In this document: piece after piece, positions 51,751 through 59,625 of the stretch
Layout: each line of letters begins with the position of its first letter
Position numbering within the stretch: the stretch's first letter is position 1
Origin: Paenibacillus lupini
GTDB lineage: Bacteria; Bacillota; Bacilli; Paenibacillales; Paenibacillaceae
Direction: 5' to 3'
NCBI RefSeq assembly: GCF_011761355.1
Contig: NZ_JAASRW010000003.1
Span: forward strand, 581,188 to 645,187
DNA length: 64,000 bases
Notes under the pieces: model-generated
Told to the model about the DNA's origin: nothing
Database searches by the model: none
What the model saw: only the letters and a program-made list of their open reading frames with translations
Made by a program: the position numbers and the translations under genes

Positions 51751-52506
51751 ATGAAGTTCAGACCATGTATCGACCTGCACAGCGGGAAAGTTAAGCAAAT
51801 TGTTGGGGAGACGCTGGATGCCAATCCACAGCGTGTCGTTGAAAATTTTGTATCCGAGCATGACTCGGCTTATTATGCTTCGATGTTCAAGCGGGACGGC
51901 CTGACAGGTGGTCATGTCATTATGCTTGGCGGAGGTAATGAAGAAGCTGCATTAGCAGCGCTGCGTGAATACCCTGGCGGCCTGCAAATTGGCGGCGGCA
52001 TCACAGCAGACAATGCGGCTCAATACCTGGAAGCAGGCGCTTCGCAGGTTATTGTCACTTCGTATATTTTCCGTGATGGCGAGCTCAACATGGACAACTT
52101 GAACAAGATTGTATCCGAGGTTGGTAAGGACAAGCTCGTGATCGATCTGAGCTGTAAGCAAAAGGATGGAAGCTGGCATGTCGTCACGAATCAATGGCGG
52201 ACGTTCAGCAACTTTGAGGTCAATGAAGCGAATCTTCGCGAGTTGGAATCGTATTGCAGCGAGTTTCTTGTTCATGCGGTAGATGTAGAGGGGAAACGGA
52301 CAGGCATTTTAGAAAGCTTGGTCGAGCAGTTGGCGGCTTGGGTGAAAATCCCGACTACATATGCGGGCGGCGCCCGGTCTTTCGAGGATTTGGAGCTGTT
52401 CCGCCGTCTGACTAACGGCAAGCTGGATATTACGATCGGCAGCGCGCTGGATATCTTCGGCGGCAACTTGTCCTATGATGAGGTAGTGGCATACTGCCGG
52501 CGGTAG
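51751..52506 (+). CDS. hisA: ProFAR isomerase HisA, eukaryotic (HIS6) type
   Basis: 251 residues, TIM barrel. It follows yeast His6 rather than bacterial HisA: FRPCIDLHSGKVKQIVG at the start, HDSAYYASMF, GGHVIMLGGGNEEAALAAL, QIGGGI, VIVTSYIF, KLVIDLSCKQKDGSWHVVTN, FLVHAVDVEGKRTGI and TIGSALDIFGGNLS. Catalytic Asp8 and the Asp of AVDVEG are present. It converts ProFAR to PRFAR in histidine synthesis. It stands alone, away from any his operon, which suggests acquisition separately from a standard his cluster. Whether a bacterial-type hisA also exists in the genome cannot be seen. Confidence 0.92.
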   Translation: MKFRPCIDLHSGKVKQIVGETLDANPQRVVENFVSEHDSAYYASMFKRDGLTGGHVIMLGGGNEEAALAALREYPGGLQIGGGITADNAAQYLEAGASQVIVTSYIFRDGELNMDNLNKIVSEVGKDKLVIDLSCKQKDGSWHVVTNQWRTFSNFEVNEANLRELESYCSEFLVHAVDVEGKRTGILESLVEQLAAWVKIPTTYAGGARSFEDLELFRRLTNGKLDITIGSALDIFGGNLSYDEVVAYCRR

Positions 52507-52542
52507 AGAGGTCGAAGTTAATCCCTAGAATTGGAACGCAAA

Positions 52543-52697
52543 AAATGTATCTCCTACACCGAATCTGCAAACATAAATAGCTGTCTGCAGATTCGGTGTT
52601 ACGGTTGCTGTTGCCATTGTGAAAATTTGAATTTACTCGTTTTACGAGATTTCACAATGGCAAAGGCAAGCGCTTCGCTCCTCCAGGAGATACATTT
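52543..52697 (-). repeat. Nested-hairpin structured element, copy B
   Basis: Outer 13-bp stem AAATGTATCTCCT (52543-52555) with AGGAGATACATTT (52685-52697). Two inner perfect 14-bp hairpins: 52556-52569/52586-52599 (ACACCGAATCTGCA) and 52611-52624/52650-52663 (TTGCCATTGTGAAA). On the minus strand the core reads GGAGGAGCGAAGCGCTTGCC, 18 of 20 identical to copy A, then TTTGCC, and CAGCAAC after the first inner hairpin. Stem sequences are unrelated to copy A. Confidence 0.7.
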
Positions 52698-52773
52698 CTC
52701 GCTTATCCTCTCTTGGCGATTAAAAACGACCTCTCTTTTTTTATGCCTTTAACAGTAAAAATGTAAACTTCAA

Positions 52774-53646
52774 CTATTCTTTGCCATGGCGCATAAACAG
52801 CCACACCCCGAACAGAATTACGATGCCTGCGCTAAGCTGCCAGGCGGTCAATGCCTCTTTCAGCAACGCCCACGCCAGGATCGATGCGATAACCGGTTCG
52901 CCTAGTACGGACATTGAGACGGCTGTGGCGTTCATATATTTCAGCAGCCAGTTGAATAAATAATGACCAAACAAGGTTGGTACAATCGCGAGAAGAAGGA
53001 AGATGCCCCATTCATGCGAGCTGTAGCCGGTAAAACGATAATCTTGGATGAGGTTATAGATCGCAAGGGTTGTGGCGGCAATCGCAAACACAAGGAAGTT
53101 GTAGGCGAATGCGCTTATATTGTTCCGCAGCTGTTTACCGATCAGCATATGAATGGCAACCGCAATCGTACCCAGAATCGACAACACATCTCCGTACAGC
53201 GCTTCCTGCGATAACGCGAGGTCGCTTGAGCCTATAATGACAGTTCCGATCATTGCAATGCCCATGCCAAGCAGCATAATCCGGTTTGTCTTGGTCTTGA
53301 AAAGCAGGTAGGAGCCAAGCATAACAAGAACTGGCTCGAGCGCCAGGAAGATGGTTGAGCTGGCGACGGTTGTATAGTTCAGGGATGACATCCACAGAAG
53401 AAAATGCAAAGCAAGCATGACGCCGGAGGCAAATAACAGCAATATCTGGCGGGCGCTGTGCTGGGTAAGCTCGCGCCGGTATTTCCAAGCGAGCGGCAGC
53501 ATAATCAGAATGGTTAGATACAAGCGGTACATACCGATTACCGATGGCTCGGCACTCGACCACTTTATGAAGATTGATGAGAACGAGATGGCAATAATGC
53601 CAACGACATAGAGCAGCTCGTAGGCGTAGTTTGATGCGCGATTCAT
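52774..53646 (-). CDS. EamA/DMT family transporter
   Basis: ATG 53646 has GGGAGAAG 9-10 bp upstream; an ATG at 53664 overlaps this site. 290 residues with ten hydrophobic segments in two EamA repeats, each opening with a conserved helix (IAISFSSIFIKWSSAEPSVI; SILGTIAVAIHMLIGKQLRN). The second repeat ends with the conserved SVLGEPVIASILAWALLKEA. An exporter of metabolites or amino acids with unknown substrate. Monocistronic and divergent from the sulfonate ABC unit. Confidence 0.9.
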   Translation of the reverse strand: MNRASNYAYELLYVVGIIAISFSSIFIKWSSAEPSVIGMYRLYLTILIMLPLAWKYRRELTQHSARQILLLFASGVMLALHFLLWMSSLNYTTVASSTIFLALEPVLVMLGSYLLFKTKTNRIMLLGMGIAMIGTVIIGSSDLALSQEALYGDVLSILGTIAVAIHMLIGKQLRNNISAFAYNFLVFAIAATTLAIYNLIQDYRFTGYSSHEWGIFLLLAIVPTLFGHYLFNWLLKYMNATAVSMSVLGEPVIASILAWALLKEALTAWQLSAGIVILFGVWLFMRHGKE

Positions 53647-53769
53647 GAATGATACTTCTCCCATGCAATAAATTAGAATAAAAAACCCAACATGTAATAC
53701 TACTACAGGAGGGCAAACGGGAGCAATTTGTAACTCCTGCCTTTCCTTGCGAGCCTCTTGAAAAAACGA

Positions 53770-53798
53770 TTGACAGTTGTTTCCTTTCTCGTTATGAT
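53770..53798 (+). promoter_or_regulatory. Sigma-A promoter of the ssuBC-like unit
   Basis: TTGACA (53770-53775), 17-bp spacer, TATGAT (53793-53798). The predicted transcript start near 53805 gives a leader of about 190 nt. Confidence 0.8.
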
Positions 53799-53811
53799 CA
53801 GTACCAATAGA

Positions 53812-53918
53812 GATGGATTGACGAAAATGTCAGTCTGTCAGAATGAGATCGAATCGACTGGACGAACCAGAGATTCAATGGAAGACGGCTTCGGCTGAGT
53901 CCATTGGATCTTTTTTTT
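53812..53918 (+). ncRNA. Structured leader with terminator, copy 1 (candidate riboswitch/attenuator)
   Basis: P1 is an 11-bp hairpin with a 6-nt loop (53812-53822/53829-53839). Then the core GAATCGACTGG (53851-53861), loop ACGAA and CCAG. The terminator AGATTCAATGGA (53871-53882) pairs with TCCATTGGATCT (53900-53911), followed by T7. GAATC in the core can instead pair with GATTC of the terminator 5' arm, a mutually exclusive antiterminator. The same layout occurs at 57390-57516 before the partner genes. I could not match it to a known riboswitch. Confidence 0.7.
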
Positions 53919-53992
53919 ATTCCTAAATCCTACTATTCCAATGAGGAAAAGATGGAACGAGTAAGACAAACCAAATAGAGGAGGTGCCGGCT

Positions 53993-54769
53993 ATGTCGAC
54001 GGCATTATTGGAAATTGTAGATGTGAGCAAAACGTTCCGCTCCGCAGGAGATGCGGTCCCGGTTCTGGATCGGCTGAAGCTGACAGTTAATCAAGGGGAG
54101 ATTGTATCGATTATAGGACCAAGCGGCTGCGGCAAGAGCACACTGCTCAAGATTGTTGCAGGGCTTGATATCGATATCGAAGGCCGTGTTCTGCTTGAAG
54201 GGGAGCCGGTGAAGAAGCCTTCTCAGGAAAAAGGATTTATTTTTCAAGAGCATCGTTTATTCCCTTGGCTGACGGTCGAGCGGAACATTGCCGCAGATCT
54301 GTCTCTTCGGAAGCCTGATGTCAGAAGGAAGGTTGATGAGCTGATCAAGCTGGTCAAATTGCAAGGTTTTGAAAAAGCCTATCCGAAGCAGCTGTCAGGC
54401 GGTATGTCCCAGCGTGTTGCGATTGCAAGAGCCTTGCTCCGCAATCCGAAGGTACTGCTGCTCGATGAGCCATTTGGCGCTCTTGATGCCTTCACCCGCA
54501 GTCATATGCAGGAGGCTCTGCTCGATATATGGCGGGAGAACCGTACAACAATGCTGTTTGTGACCCATGATATCGATGAAGCGGTCTTTCTCTCTCATCG
54601 GGTTATCGTGCTCGACGCACGTCCCGGCCGAATCAAAACGATCGTACCCATCGATCTTCCGTTTCCTCGAAAAAGAACAGGCGCTGCGTTCCAGGAGCTT
54701 CGCACTCTGATATTGCGGGCTTTGGAGCATGAGGAGCCAGAGAACGGCTCCGTCAGTTACACAATCTAG
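53993..54769 (+). CDS. Sulfonate/taurine-type ABC transporter ATP-binding protein (SsuB/TauB)
   Basis: ATG 53993 with GAGGAGGTG upstream. 258 residues: Walker [10 protein letters not shown] (42-50), Q-loop [10 protein letters not shown], signature QLSGGMSQR, Walker [13 protein letters not shown] and H-loop VTHDIDEAV, the NrtD/SsuB pattern. It powers import of an aliphatic sulfonate or related compound with the SsuC-like permease 196 bp downstream and, by inference, the binding protein encoded at 57570. A conserved leader RNA with terminator controls the unit. Confidence 0.9.
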   Translation: MSTALLEIVDVSKTFRSAGDAVPVLDRLKLTVNQGEIVSIIGPSGCGKSTLLKIVAGLDIDIEGRVLLEGEPVKKPSQEKGFIFQEHRLFPWLTVERNIAADLSLRKPDVRRKVDELIKLVKLQGFEKAYPKQLSGGMSQRVAIARALLRNPKVLLLDEPFGALDAFTRSHMQEALLDIWRENRTTMLFVTHDIDEAVFLSHRVIVLDARPGRIKTIVPIDLPFPRKRTGAAFQELRTLILRALEHEEPENGSVSYTI

Positions 54770-54884
54770 CGGCAGCGGAGATTGTCATTGTATCTAGCGG
54801 TTAGCGGAGGTTGTTTCGGTCGAGTGTGACTATTGCGTGTTTGTTTTTAACCGAAGAAACCGTTTAATCAAAAAAACAAACCGC

Positions 54885-54965
54885 AAGGAACAATCGATTG
54901 AAACAACCGGAGCGCCCAAGGAGCAATCGACTGAAATAACTGAAGCGCTGAAAGGAGTAACAGAA
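54885..54965 (+). repeat. 33-bp tandem repeats before or in the SsuC-like gene start
   Basis: Two full 33-bp units (54885-54917, 54918-54950), consensus AAGGANCAATCGAYTGAAA.., plus a partial third unit. They are in frame with the permease gene and would encode KEQSIETTGAP and KEQSTEITEAL. Each contains an AAGGA sequence resembling a ribosome-binding site. Confidence 0.65.
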
Positions 54966-55826
54966 ATGTCTAACCCAACAACAGAAGCTTTAAAAGGGGT
55001 TGCACCTTCCCAAGTTACAGCAAAGCCGATTGCGTCCAATCACACGACAAGGAAGAAGGGGGATTTCAAGGGGAGAAAATTTTTGCTTGGCAGCCTGCTG
55101 CCTCTAATCATTCTGGGGAGTTGGCAATATGTAAGCGGGACAGGAATCGTGGATCCAATGTTGTTCCCAGCACCTTCATCGATTATAAAAGAGTTCTATG
55201 AGATGGTTGTGTCCGGCGAACTATTCCGGCACCTGGAGATTAGTGTGCTCAGGGCATTGCTTGGCTTCCTGCTTGGCGGCAGCCTTGGGCTGCTCTTTGG
55301 TCTTGCGGTGGGGATGTTCAGCAAGTTCGAAGAGCTTGTGGACCCTACCGTGCAAATGATTCGTACCGTACCGCTGCTTGCGATTACGCCGCTGTTTATT
55401 TTATGGTTCGGCTTTGGGGAGACGTCGAAAATATTACTTATTGCGCTAGGGTCGTTCTTTCCGCTGTACGTCAATACGTTTCTTGGCGTGCGGAATGTGG
55501 ATTCAAAGCTGTTTGATGTGGCGCGTGTCCTGGAGTTCAAGCGGGTGAATCAAATGCTGCGACTCGTTCTACCGGCAGCGATGCCTAATGTTCTCCTTGG
55601 TCTGCGGTTATCAATCAGTATTGCATGGCTGGTGCTGGTTGTAGCGGAGCTGATGGGAGCCGATCGGGGCATTGGCTACTTGATCCAGGATGCCCGGTCG
55701 TTTATGCGTACGGAGGTTGTATTTATTGGGATTATCCTGTTCGCTGCCGTAGGCAAATTAACAGACTCGCTCGTACGGGTGCTGGAACGTCGTCTGCTCA
55801 AATGGCGCGACAGCTACAGAGGATAA
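54966..55826 (+). CDS. Sulfonate/taurine-type ABC transporter permease (SsuC/TauC)
   Basis: ATG 54966 has AAAGGAG 8 bp upstream, giving 286 residues. The same frame is open from 54837 and would add a repeat-containing N-terminus, so the true start is uncertain. About six membrane helices, first LGSLLPLIILGSWQYVSG. The BPD_transp_1 EAA region is DVARVLEFKRVNQMLRLVLP, and VAELMGADRGIGYLIQDARS and MRTEVVFIGIILFA are typical of SsuC. It forms the import channel with the upstream ATPase. It converges on an exonuclease gene with no gap and no visible terminator. Confidence 0.88.
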   Translation: MSNPTTEALKGVAPSQVTAKPIASNHTTRKKGDFKGRKFLLGSLLPLIILGSWQYVSGTGIVDPMLFPAPSSIIKEFYEMVVSGELFRHLEISVLRALLGFLLGGSLGLLFGLAVGMFSKFEELVDPTVQMIRTVPLLAITPLFILWFGFGETSKILLIALGSFFPLYVNTFLGVRNVDSKLFDVARVLEFKRVNQMLRLVLPAAMPNVLLGLRLSISIAWLVLVVAELMGADRGIGYLIQDARSFMRTEVVFIGIILFAAVGKLTDSLVRVLERRLLKWRDSYRG

Positions 55827-56606
55827 TTACATTTGAGGTGGATTGACGCTTGGCGGCAGCTTGGCAGCTTCCGCTTCGAAATATTGCTTAAGCTCGGCTT
55901 CTTTACGTGGGTCCGTCATCGTTACTTTGCCTTCCAAATGCTTGGTCACAAACAGCTCCCATGATGGTGCTGTCTTATGAGAGCGCATGGAACGGACCGC
56001 ATTTTTGACGAGTCTGCGTTCTTTGGCATTTGTGTATTGATCCTTGTATTTCTGCTTGTAGCCGTCAAAATCAAGATGATCAAATACCGCCCGGAACACA
56101 TCTGCCGTCATGATCGCATCGTCGAGTGCGCGATGGGCATTGCCTGCAGAGGTCAGATTCAGATCGGCTATAGCGCCTTCTACGCTGACGTCGTTCGTAA
56201 CATTTTTATAACGAAGATAGCCTTTAAGCAGATCAAAAGAATCAACGGAAAGCCAGAAGGCATCATCCATCTTGTGCATCCGCGTATCAAAGACAATTCG
56301 CTTCATGTCTTCGCCGCCCCAGGTCATGATGATAAACGATTCACCTCGGTCCAGCCACTTGATAAACTCCTCTATGACACGAGGGAATCTTGGTGCTATA
56401 TCAATCTCTTCCTGCGGAATACCTGTTTTTTTCTTAATAAAGGAATTCAGCTTGGAGAAGTAGACCGGTCTGATTAAGGAAGAAAAGATATCTGTCTGCT
56501 GCAAGTCAGCATTCAGCCGTACAGCGCCAATCTCGATGACTTCCATCGGAAGGTCACTCGCGAATTTGCGTCCGTTAAATTCAATGTCCAGAATTATATA
56601 ATCCAT
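55827..56606 (-). CDS. DEDDh 3'-5' exonuclease (KapD/RNase T-like)
   Basis: 259 residues. Exonuclease motifs: ExoI YIILDIEFN (Asp, Glu), ExoII MTWGGEDMKRIVFDTR, and ExoIII HRALDDAIMTADVFRAV with the His and Asp of the DEDDh class. A ~75-residue basic/acidic C-terminal extension (YKDQYTNAKERRLVKNAVRS) follows. It cleaves nucleotides from RNA or DNA 3' ends. The B. subtilis relative KapD lacks this tail. GGGGG precedes the ATG by 7 bp. Tail-to-tail with the SsuC-like gene. Confidence 0.87.
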   Translation of the reverse strand: MDYIILDIEFNGRKFASDLPMEVIEIGAVRLNADLQQTDIFSSLIRPVYFSKLNSFIKKKTGIPQEEIDIAPRFPRVIEEFIKWLDRGESFIIMTWGGEDMKRIVFDTRMHKMDDAFWLSVDSFDLLKGYLRYKNVTNDVSVEGAIADLNLTSAGNAHRALDDAIMTADVFRAVFDHLDFDGYKQKYKDQYTNAKERRLVKNAVRSMRSHKTAPSWELFVTKHLEGKVTMTDPRKEAELKQYFEAEAAKLPPSVNPPQM

Positions 56607-56720
56607 ATATTAACCCCCGATTAATTGCTCATGCCTATCCATTCTAACAGAAATCAGGAGTGAACAGGAGTGAGCGTATGAGAACCTCATGAGAGGATCA
56701 TGGTAGAAGGAGCAAAATCT

Positions 56721-57311
56721 ATGGCCCGGAATGTCATCAAGGATCAGCAGCAAAGGGAGCTGCGCCGCAATCAGATCTTAACGGCAGCAGCCTCGGTCTT
56801 TACCAAACGCGGTGTAGCTGTGGCGAAAATATCGGATATTGCGACCGAAGCGGGATTAAGCTACGGTCATGTTTATAATTTTTTTGAATCCAAGGAAGAG
56901 ATTCTACTTGTGCTCGTACAGTCCTCGCAAGAGAGGTATACGGAGCTATTGCAGGAGGCGCGGAGCGGCAGTGGAACGGTCATTGATAAGCTGAAGCGGC
57001 TGATCAGCCAATATATGCACAGCAGCAGGACCGGAACGATGTATTGGGTTGTGCTGCAAGCACAGGCAACCGAAGTGTTAAGCTCGGACGAGAAGGAGAT
57101 CATTCACCAGAATGTGCATCGTAACCGCGATCTTCTGGCGGATATTTTGCTTGACGGTCAGGTAGAGGGTACGATTGCTGATGGTGATCCTCTTGAACTG
57201 GCAACACTCTTACTTACGCTGTTCCATAATACGGCGATGTGGGCGTATCGCGGGTTTGGCGAGCCTTCTGATCATGTCATAGACATTATGTTGAGGCTGG
57301 TTGTGAAGTAA
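56721..57311 (+). CDS. TetR family transcriptional regulator
   Basis: ATG 56721 with AGAAGGAG 9 bp upstream; an earlier ATG at 56700 overlaps it. 196 residues. The HTH is TKRGVAVAKISDIATEAGLS and YGHVYNFFESKEEILLVLV (about residues 24-66), followed by a helical effector domain. It is located between the two sulfonate transcription units and in the same direction as the second, but that unit has its own promoter 36 bp after this gene. A regulatory role for the regulon is possible by location only. Confidence 0.85.
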   Translation: MARNVIKDQQQRELRRNQILTAAASVFTKRGVAVAKISDIATEAGLSYGHVYNFFESKEEILLVLVQSSQERYTELLQEARSGSGTVIDKLKRLISQYMHSSRTGTMYWVVLQAQATEVLSSDEKEIIHQNVHRNRDLLADILLDGQVEGTIADGDPLELATLLLTLFHNTAMWAYRGFGEPSDHVIDIMLRLVVK

Positions 57312-57346
57312 TCTTAGTAAATAGATTGGAATTATATGAAAAATGG

Positions 57347-57375
57347 TTGACAGGAATTGGGTCAGCTGTTAATAT
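57347..57375 (+). promoter_or_regulatory. Sigma-A promoter of the ssuA-tauD-like unit
   Basis: TTGACA (57347-57352), 17-bp spacer, TAATAT (57370-57375). Same strength and spacing as the promoter of the ATPase/permease unit. Confidence 0.8.
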
Positions 57376-57389
57376 CAAAATCACCAAAT

Positions 57390-57516
57390 GACAAATTGAT
57401 CATTTTATCAGTTTGTCGCAAACAGGAGAATAATGAATCGACTGGTTCACCGGAGATTCGATTTTATAACCGTCCACCTGATCACAGGGGCGTTTATGGA
57501 ATCGAATCTTTTTTAT
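57390..57516 (+). ncRNA. Structured leader with terminator, copy 2
   Basis: P1 is an 11-bp hairpin with a 6-nt loop (57390-57400/57407-57417). The core GAATCGACTGG (57435-57445) is identical to copy 1, then loop TTCA and CCGG. The terminator AGATTCGATT (57454-57463) pairs with AATCGAATCT (57500-57509) around an inner hairpin, followed by TTTTTATT. AATCGA of the core can pair with TCGATT of the terminator arm as antiterminator. It controls the binding-protein/dioxygenase unit. Confidence 0.7.
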
Positions 57517-57569
57517 TCTCTAAATCCGATTAAATAGATGAGTAAACTAAGGTTAAGGGGATGGAGCTT

Positions 57570-58613
57570 ATGAAGAGAAACAAGTTACGAGCACTTACAA
57601 TTACGGCCATGTCGGTTATTGCACTGGTATCGGTGCTGGCTGGCTGCGGTAATAACAGCAAGGCTTCGAATGAGAAGCCCGAATCAGATTCGGCAGCGGC
57701 ACCAGCGAGTGAAGCAACTGAACGTCCGCACGTTACCGTAAACGTTGCAATTAACGGCGGATTGTCGCCGCTGCTTCTGGCCAAGCAAAAAGGCTGGCTG
57801 GAGGAAGAACTCAAGCCGCTGAATGCAGAGGTAAGCTGGAGTGAATTCCAAAGCGGACCTCCACTGCTGGAGTCGCTCGCCTCGAAGCGAGTAGATCTCT
57901 CCTTCCTTGGCGATGGGGCAACGATCTCTGGTTTGTCGGCGAACCTGCCATTCGAAGTTATTGGGCTGGTCAGTGATGGCAAGCTTGCGAATTCGATTAT
58001 CGTGCCGAAGGATAAAGGAGTTTCAAAGGTTGAGGATTTGAAAGGCAAGTCCGTTGCGGTTGCGAAAGGAACAACGGCACATGTTTTTCTGCTGAAGGTA
58101 CTTGAGAAGCATGGGCTGAGCGATAAGGACGTTAATCTTATTGCGCTGCAGCCAGAGGATGCATTACCTGCGTTCGAGACTGGCAAGGTGGATGCGTGGG
58201 TAACCTGGGATCCTTATACGACAAAGGAAACGGCATCTGGCAAGGCGACCGTTATTGCGGGAGCGGAGGAAGGAATCGCGGCACCGGTATCCGCCATTGC
58301 AAGATCGGAGTTTGCGGAGAAGAATCCGGAACTGGTCACCGCATTTTTGAAAGTATATAAACAAGCCATTGACTGGCAGAACGCTAATAACGACGAAGCG
58401 GTTCAGATCTATGCCGATCTGAAGAAGATTGATGCAGGTGTAGTGAAGGCGCTGCTTGCAAGCTCGGCCCCTAATCTTCGAGTGTATACCCAAGAAGAGC
58501 TGGATGCGCAGCAGAAGTCGGCGGAGCTCTTGCTCAGCAACGGCTTCATTAAAAATAAGGTTAGCTTCCAGGACCATGTAGCGTTTAGTTATCTTGAGAA
58601 GCTGTCCCAATAA
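57570..58613 (+). CDS. Sulfonate/taurine-type ABC transporter substrate-binding lipoprotein (SsuA/TauA)
   Basis: ATG 57570 with AAGGGG 9 bp upstream; an in-frame ATG at 57561 is alternative. 347 residues. Lipobox LAGC with Cys26, then a linker and an NMT1/SsuA-like fold: VAINGGLSPLLLAKQKGWLE, SEFQSGPPLLESLASKRVDL, VAKGTTAHVFLLKVLEKHGL and KVDAWVTWDPYTTKE. It binds the sulfonate or related solute for import. Separated from its ATPase and permease genes, but both units carry the same leader type, linking them in one regulon. Confidence 0.9.
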   Translation: MKRNKLRALTITAMSVIALVSVLAGCGNNSKASNEKPESDSAAAPASEATERPHVTVNVAINGGLSPLLLAKQKGWLEEELKPLNAEVSWSEFQSGPPLLESLASKRVDLSFLGDGATISGLSANLPFEVIGLVSDGKLANSIIVPKDKGVSKVEDLKGKSVAVAKGTTAHVFLLKVLEKHGLSDKDVNLIALQPEDALPAFETGKVDAWVTWDPYTTKETASGKATVIAGAEEGIAAPVSAIARSEFAEKNPELVTAFLKVYKQAIDWQNANNDEAVQIYADLKKIDAGVVKALLASSAPNLRVYTQEELDAQQKSAELLLSNGFIKNKVSFQDHVAFSYLEKLSQ

Positions 58614-58641
58614 ATATTACAAATTAAAGGAGCGATTATCC

Positions 58642-59571
58642 ATGACTCAATCAACAGTCGACACATCCCGTCAATTTGATCTTTTCTCGAAGCGCCAAAT
58701 CCAAGGCGGTCCACGTTTCTTGCAGCGTTTGGCTGATGGCCTTGAAGAGCGTCCCTACGAATTATTCACATTGAAGCCGCTTGGCCCGGTGATCGGTGCT
58801 GAGATTGAAGGAGTGGACCTTAGAGAGCAGGTATCGCCGGAGGTGAAGGCTGAGCTGCATCGTGCATTACTGGAGTGGAAAGTGCTCTTCTTCCGCGATC
58901 AGGATATTACGAGCCAGCAGCAGCTGGATTTTGCAAGACAATGGGGTGAGCTTGAGAATCATCCGTTCCTGCCAAAAGGTGCAGCCGCTGAAATTACTCG
59001 TTTCGAGAAAGACGCAAACATGAAGGGCCAAGAGAATAATTGGCATACGGATGTGTCTTGGCGACTGGAACCATCCTTTGGCGCGGTGCTCCGTTTATCC
59101 GAAGTGCCTCCACAAGGCGGGGATACCCTTTGGGCGGACATGGGCGCCGCTTATGATAACCTCCCAGAAGAAGTGAAAGAGCGTATTAATGGTCTGACAG
59201 CGATTCATGACTTTACGCCAACTTTCGGACGGAATATGCCGCCAGAGCTGCTCGCTCAGAAACAAGCGGAGTTCCCTGCTGCAGAACATCCGGTTGTCCG
59301 GACGCATCCGGAGACAGGGCGCAAGACGCTGTTCGTCAATCGGGTATTCACCACACGAATCGTTGGTCTTAATGAGGAAGAAGGGGAAGAGCTGCTCCAG
59401 TACTTGTTCAGACAAGCGGAGATTCCGGAATATCAAGTGCGTTTCAATTGGGAAAAGAATTCGATAGCGCTATGGGATAACCGTTCGACACAGCATTATG
59501 CCTCATCCGATTATTATCCAAACCGCCGTGTTGCCGAACGGATTTCCATTATTGGCGACCGTCCTTATTAA
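58642..59571 (+). CDS. TauD/TfdA-family Fe(II)/2-oxoglutarate dioxygenase
   Basis: ATG 58642, AAAGGAG upstream, 28 bp after the binding-protein gene. 309 residues. Facial triad His135-x-Asp137 (NWHTDVSW) and His285 (RSTQHYASSDY); the 2-oxoglutarate-binding Arg lies in RRVAERISIIGDRP near 296-300. TauD hydroxylates taurine, releasing sulfite and aminoacetaldehyde, and relatives cleave alkylsulfonates or sulfate esters. The importer context supports use of an organosulfur compound as sulfur source. The exact substrate is unknown. Confidence 0.92.
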   Translation: MTQSTVDTSRQFDLFSKRQIQGGPRFLQRLADGLEERPYELFTLKPLGPVIGAEIEGVDLREQVSPEVKAELHRALLEWKVLFFRDQDITSQQQLDFARQWGELENHPFLPKGAAAEITRFEKDANMKGQENNWHTDVSWRLEPSFGAVLRLSEVPPQGGDTLWADMGAAYDNLPEEVKERINGLTAIHDFTPTFGRNMPPELLAQKQAEFPAAEHPVVRTHPETGRKTLFVNRVFTTRIVGLNEEEGEELLQYLFRQAEIPEYQVRFNWEKNSIALWDNRSTQHYASSDYYPNRRVAERISIIGDRPY

Positions 59572-59625
59572 TTATATACTTAAGGCAGGCTTGGCCTTAA
59601 CAAAGCGTTGAAGGAGAGGAAGCAA

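Noticed and set aside
53862..53866. Guanidine-II (mini-ykkC) riboswitch, suggested by an ACGA loop in leader 1
   Set aside because: The matching position of leader 2 is TTCA and the second ACGR hairpin is absent, so the loop is not the conserved element.
53812..53918. S-box (SAM) or T-box leader
   Set aside because: Neither the S-box GAGGGA/GCAACC elements nor the T-box AGGGTGGNACCGCG sequence is present in either leader.
58594..58641. Upstream start of the TauD-like gene inside the binding-protein gene
   Set aside because: The ATG at 58642 has AAAGGAG at proper spacing, whereas the upstream residues show no family similarity.
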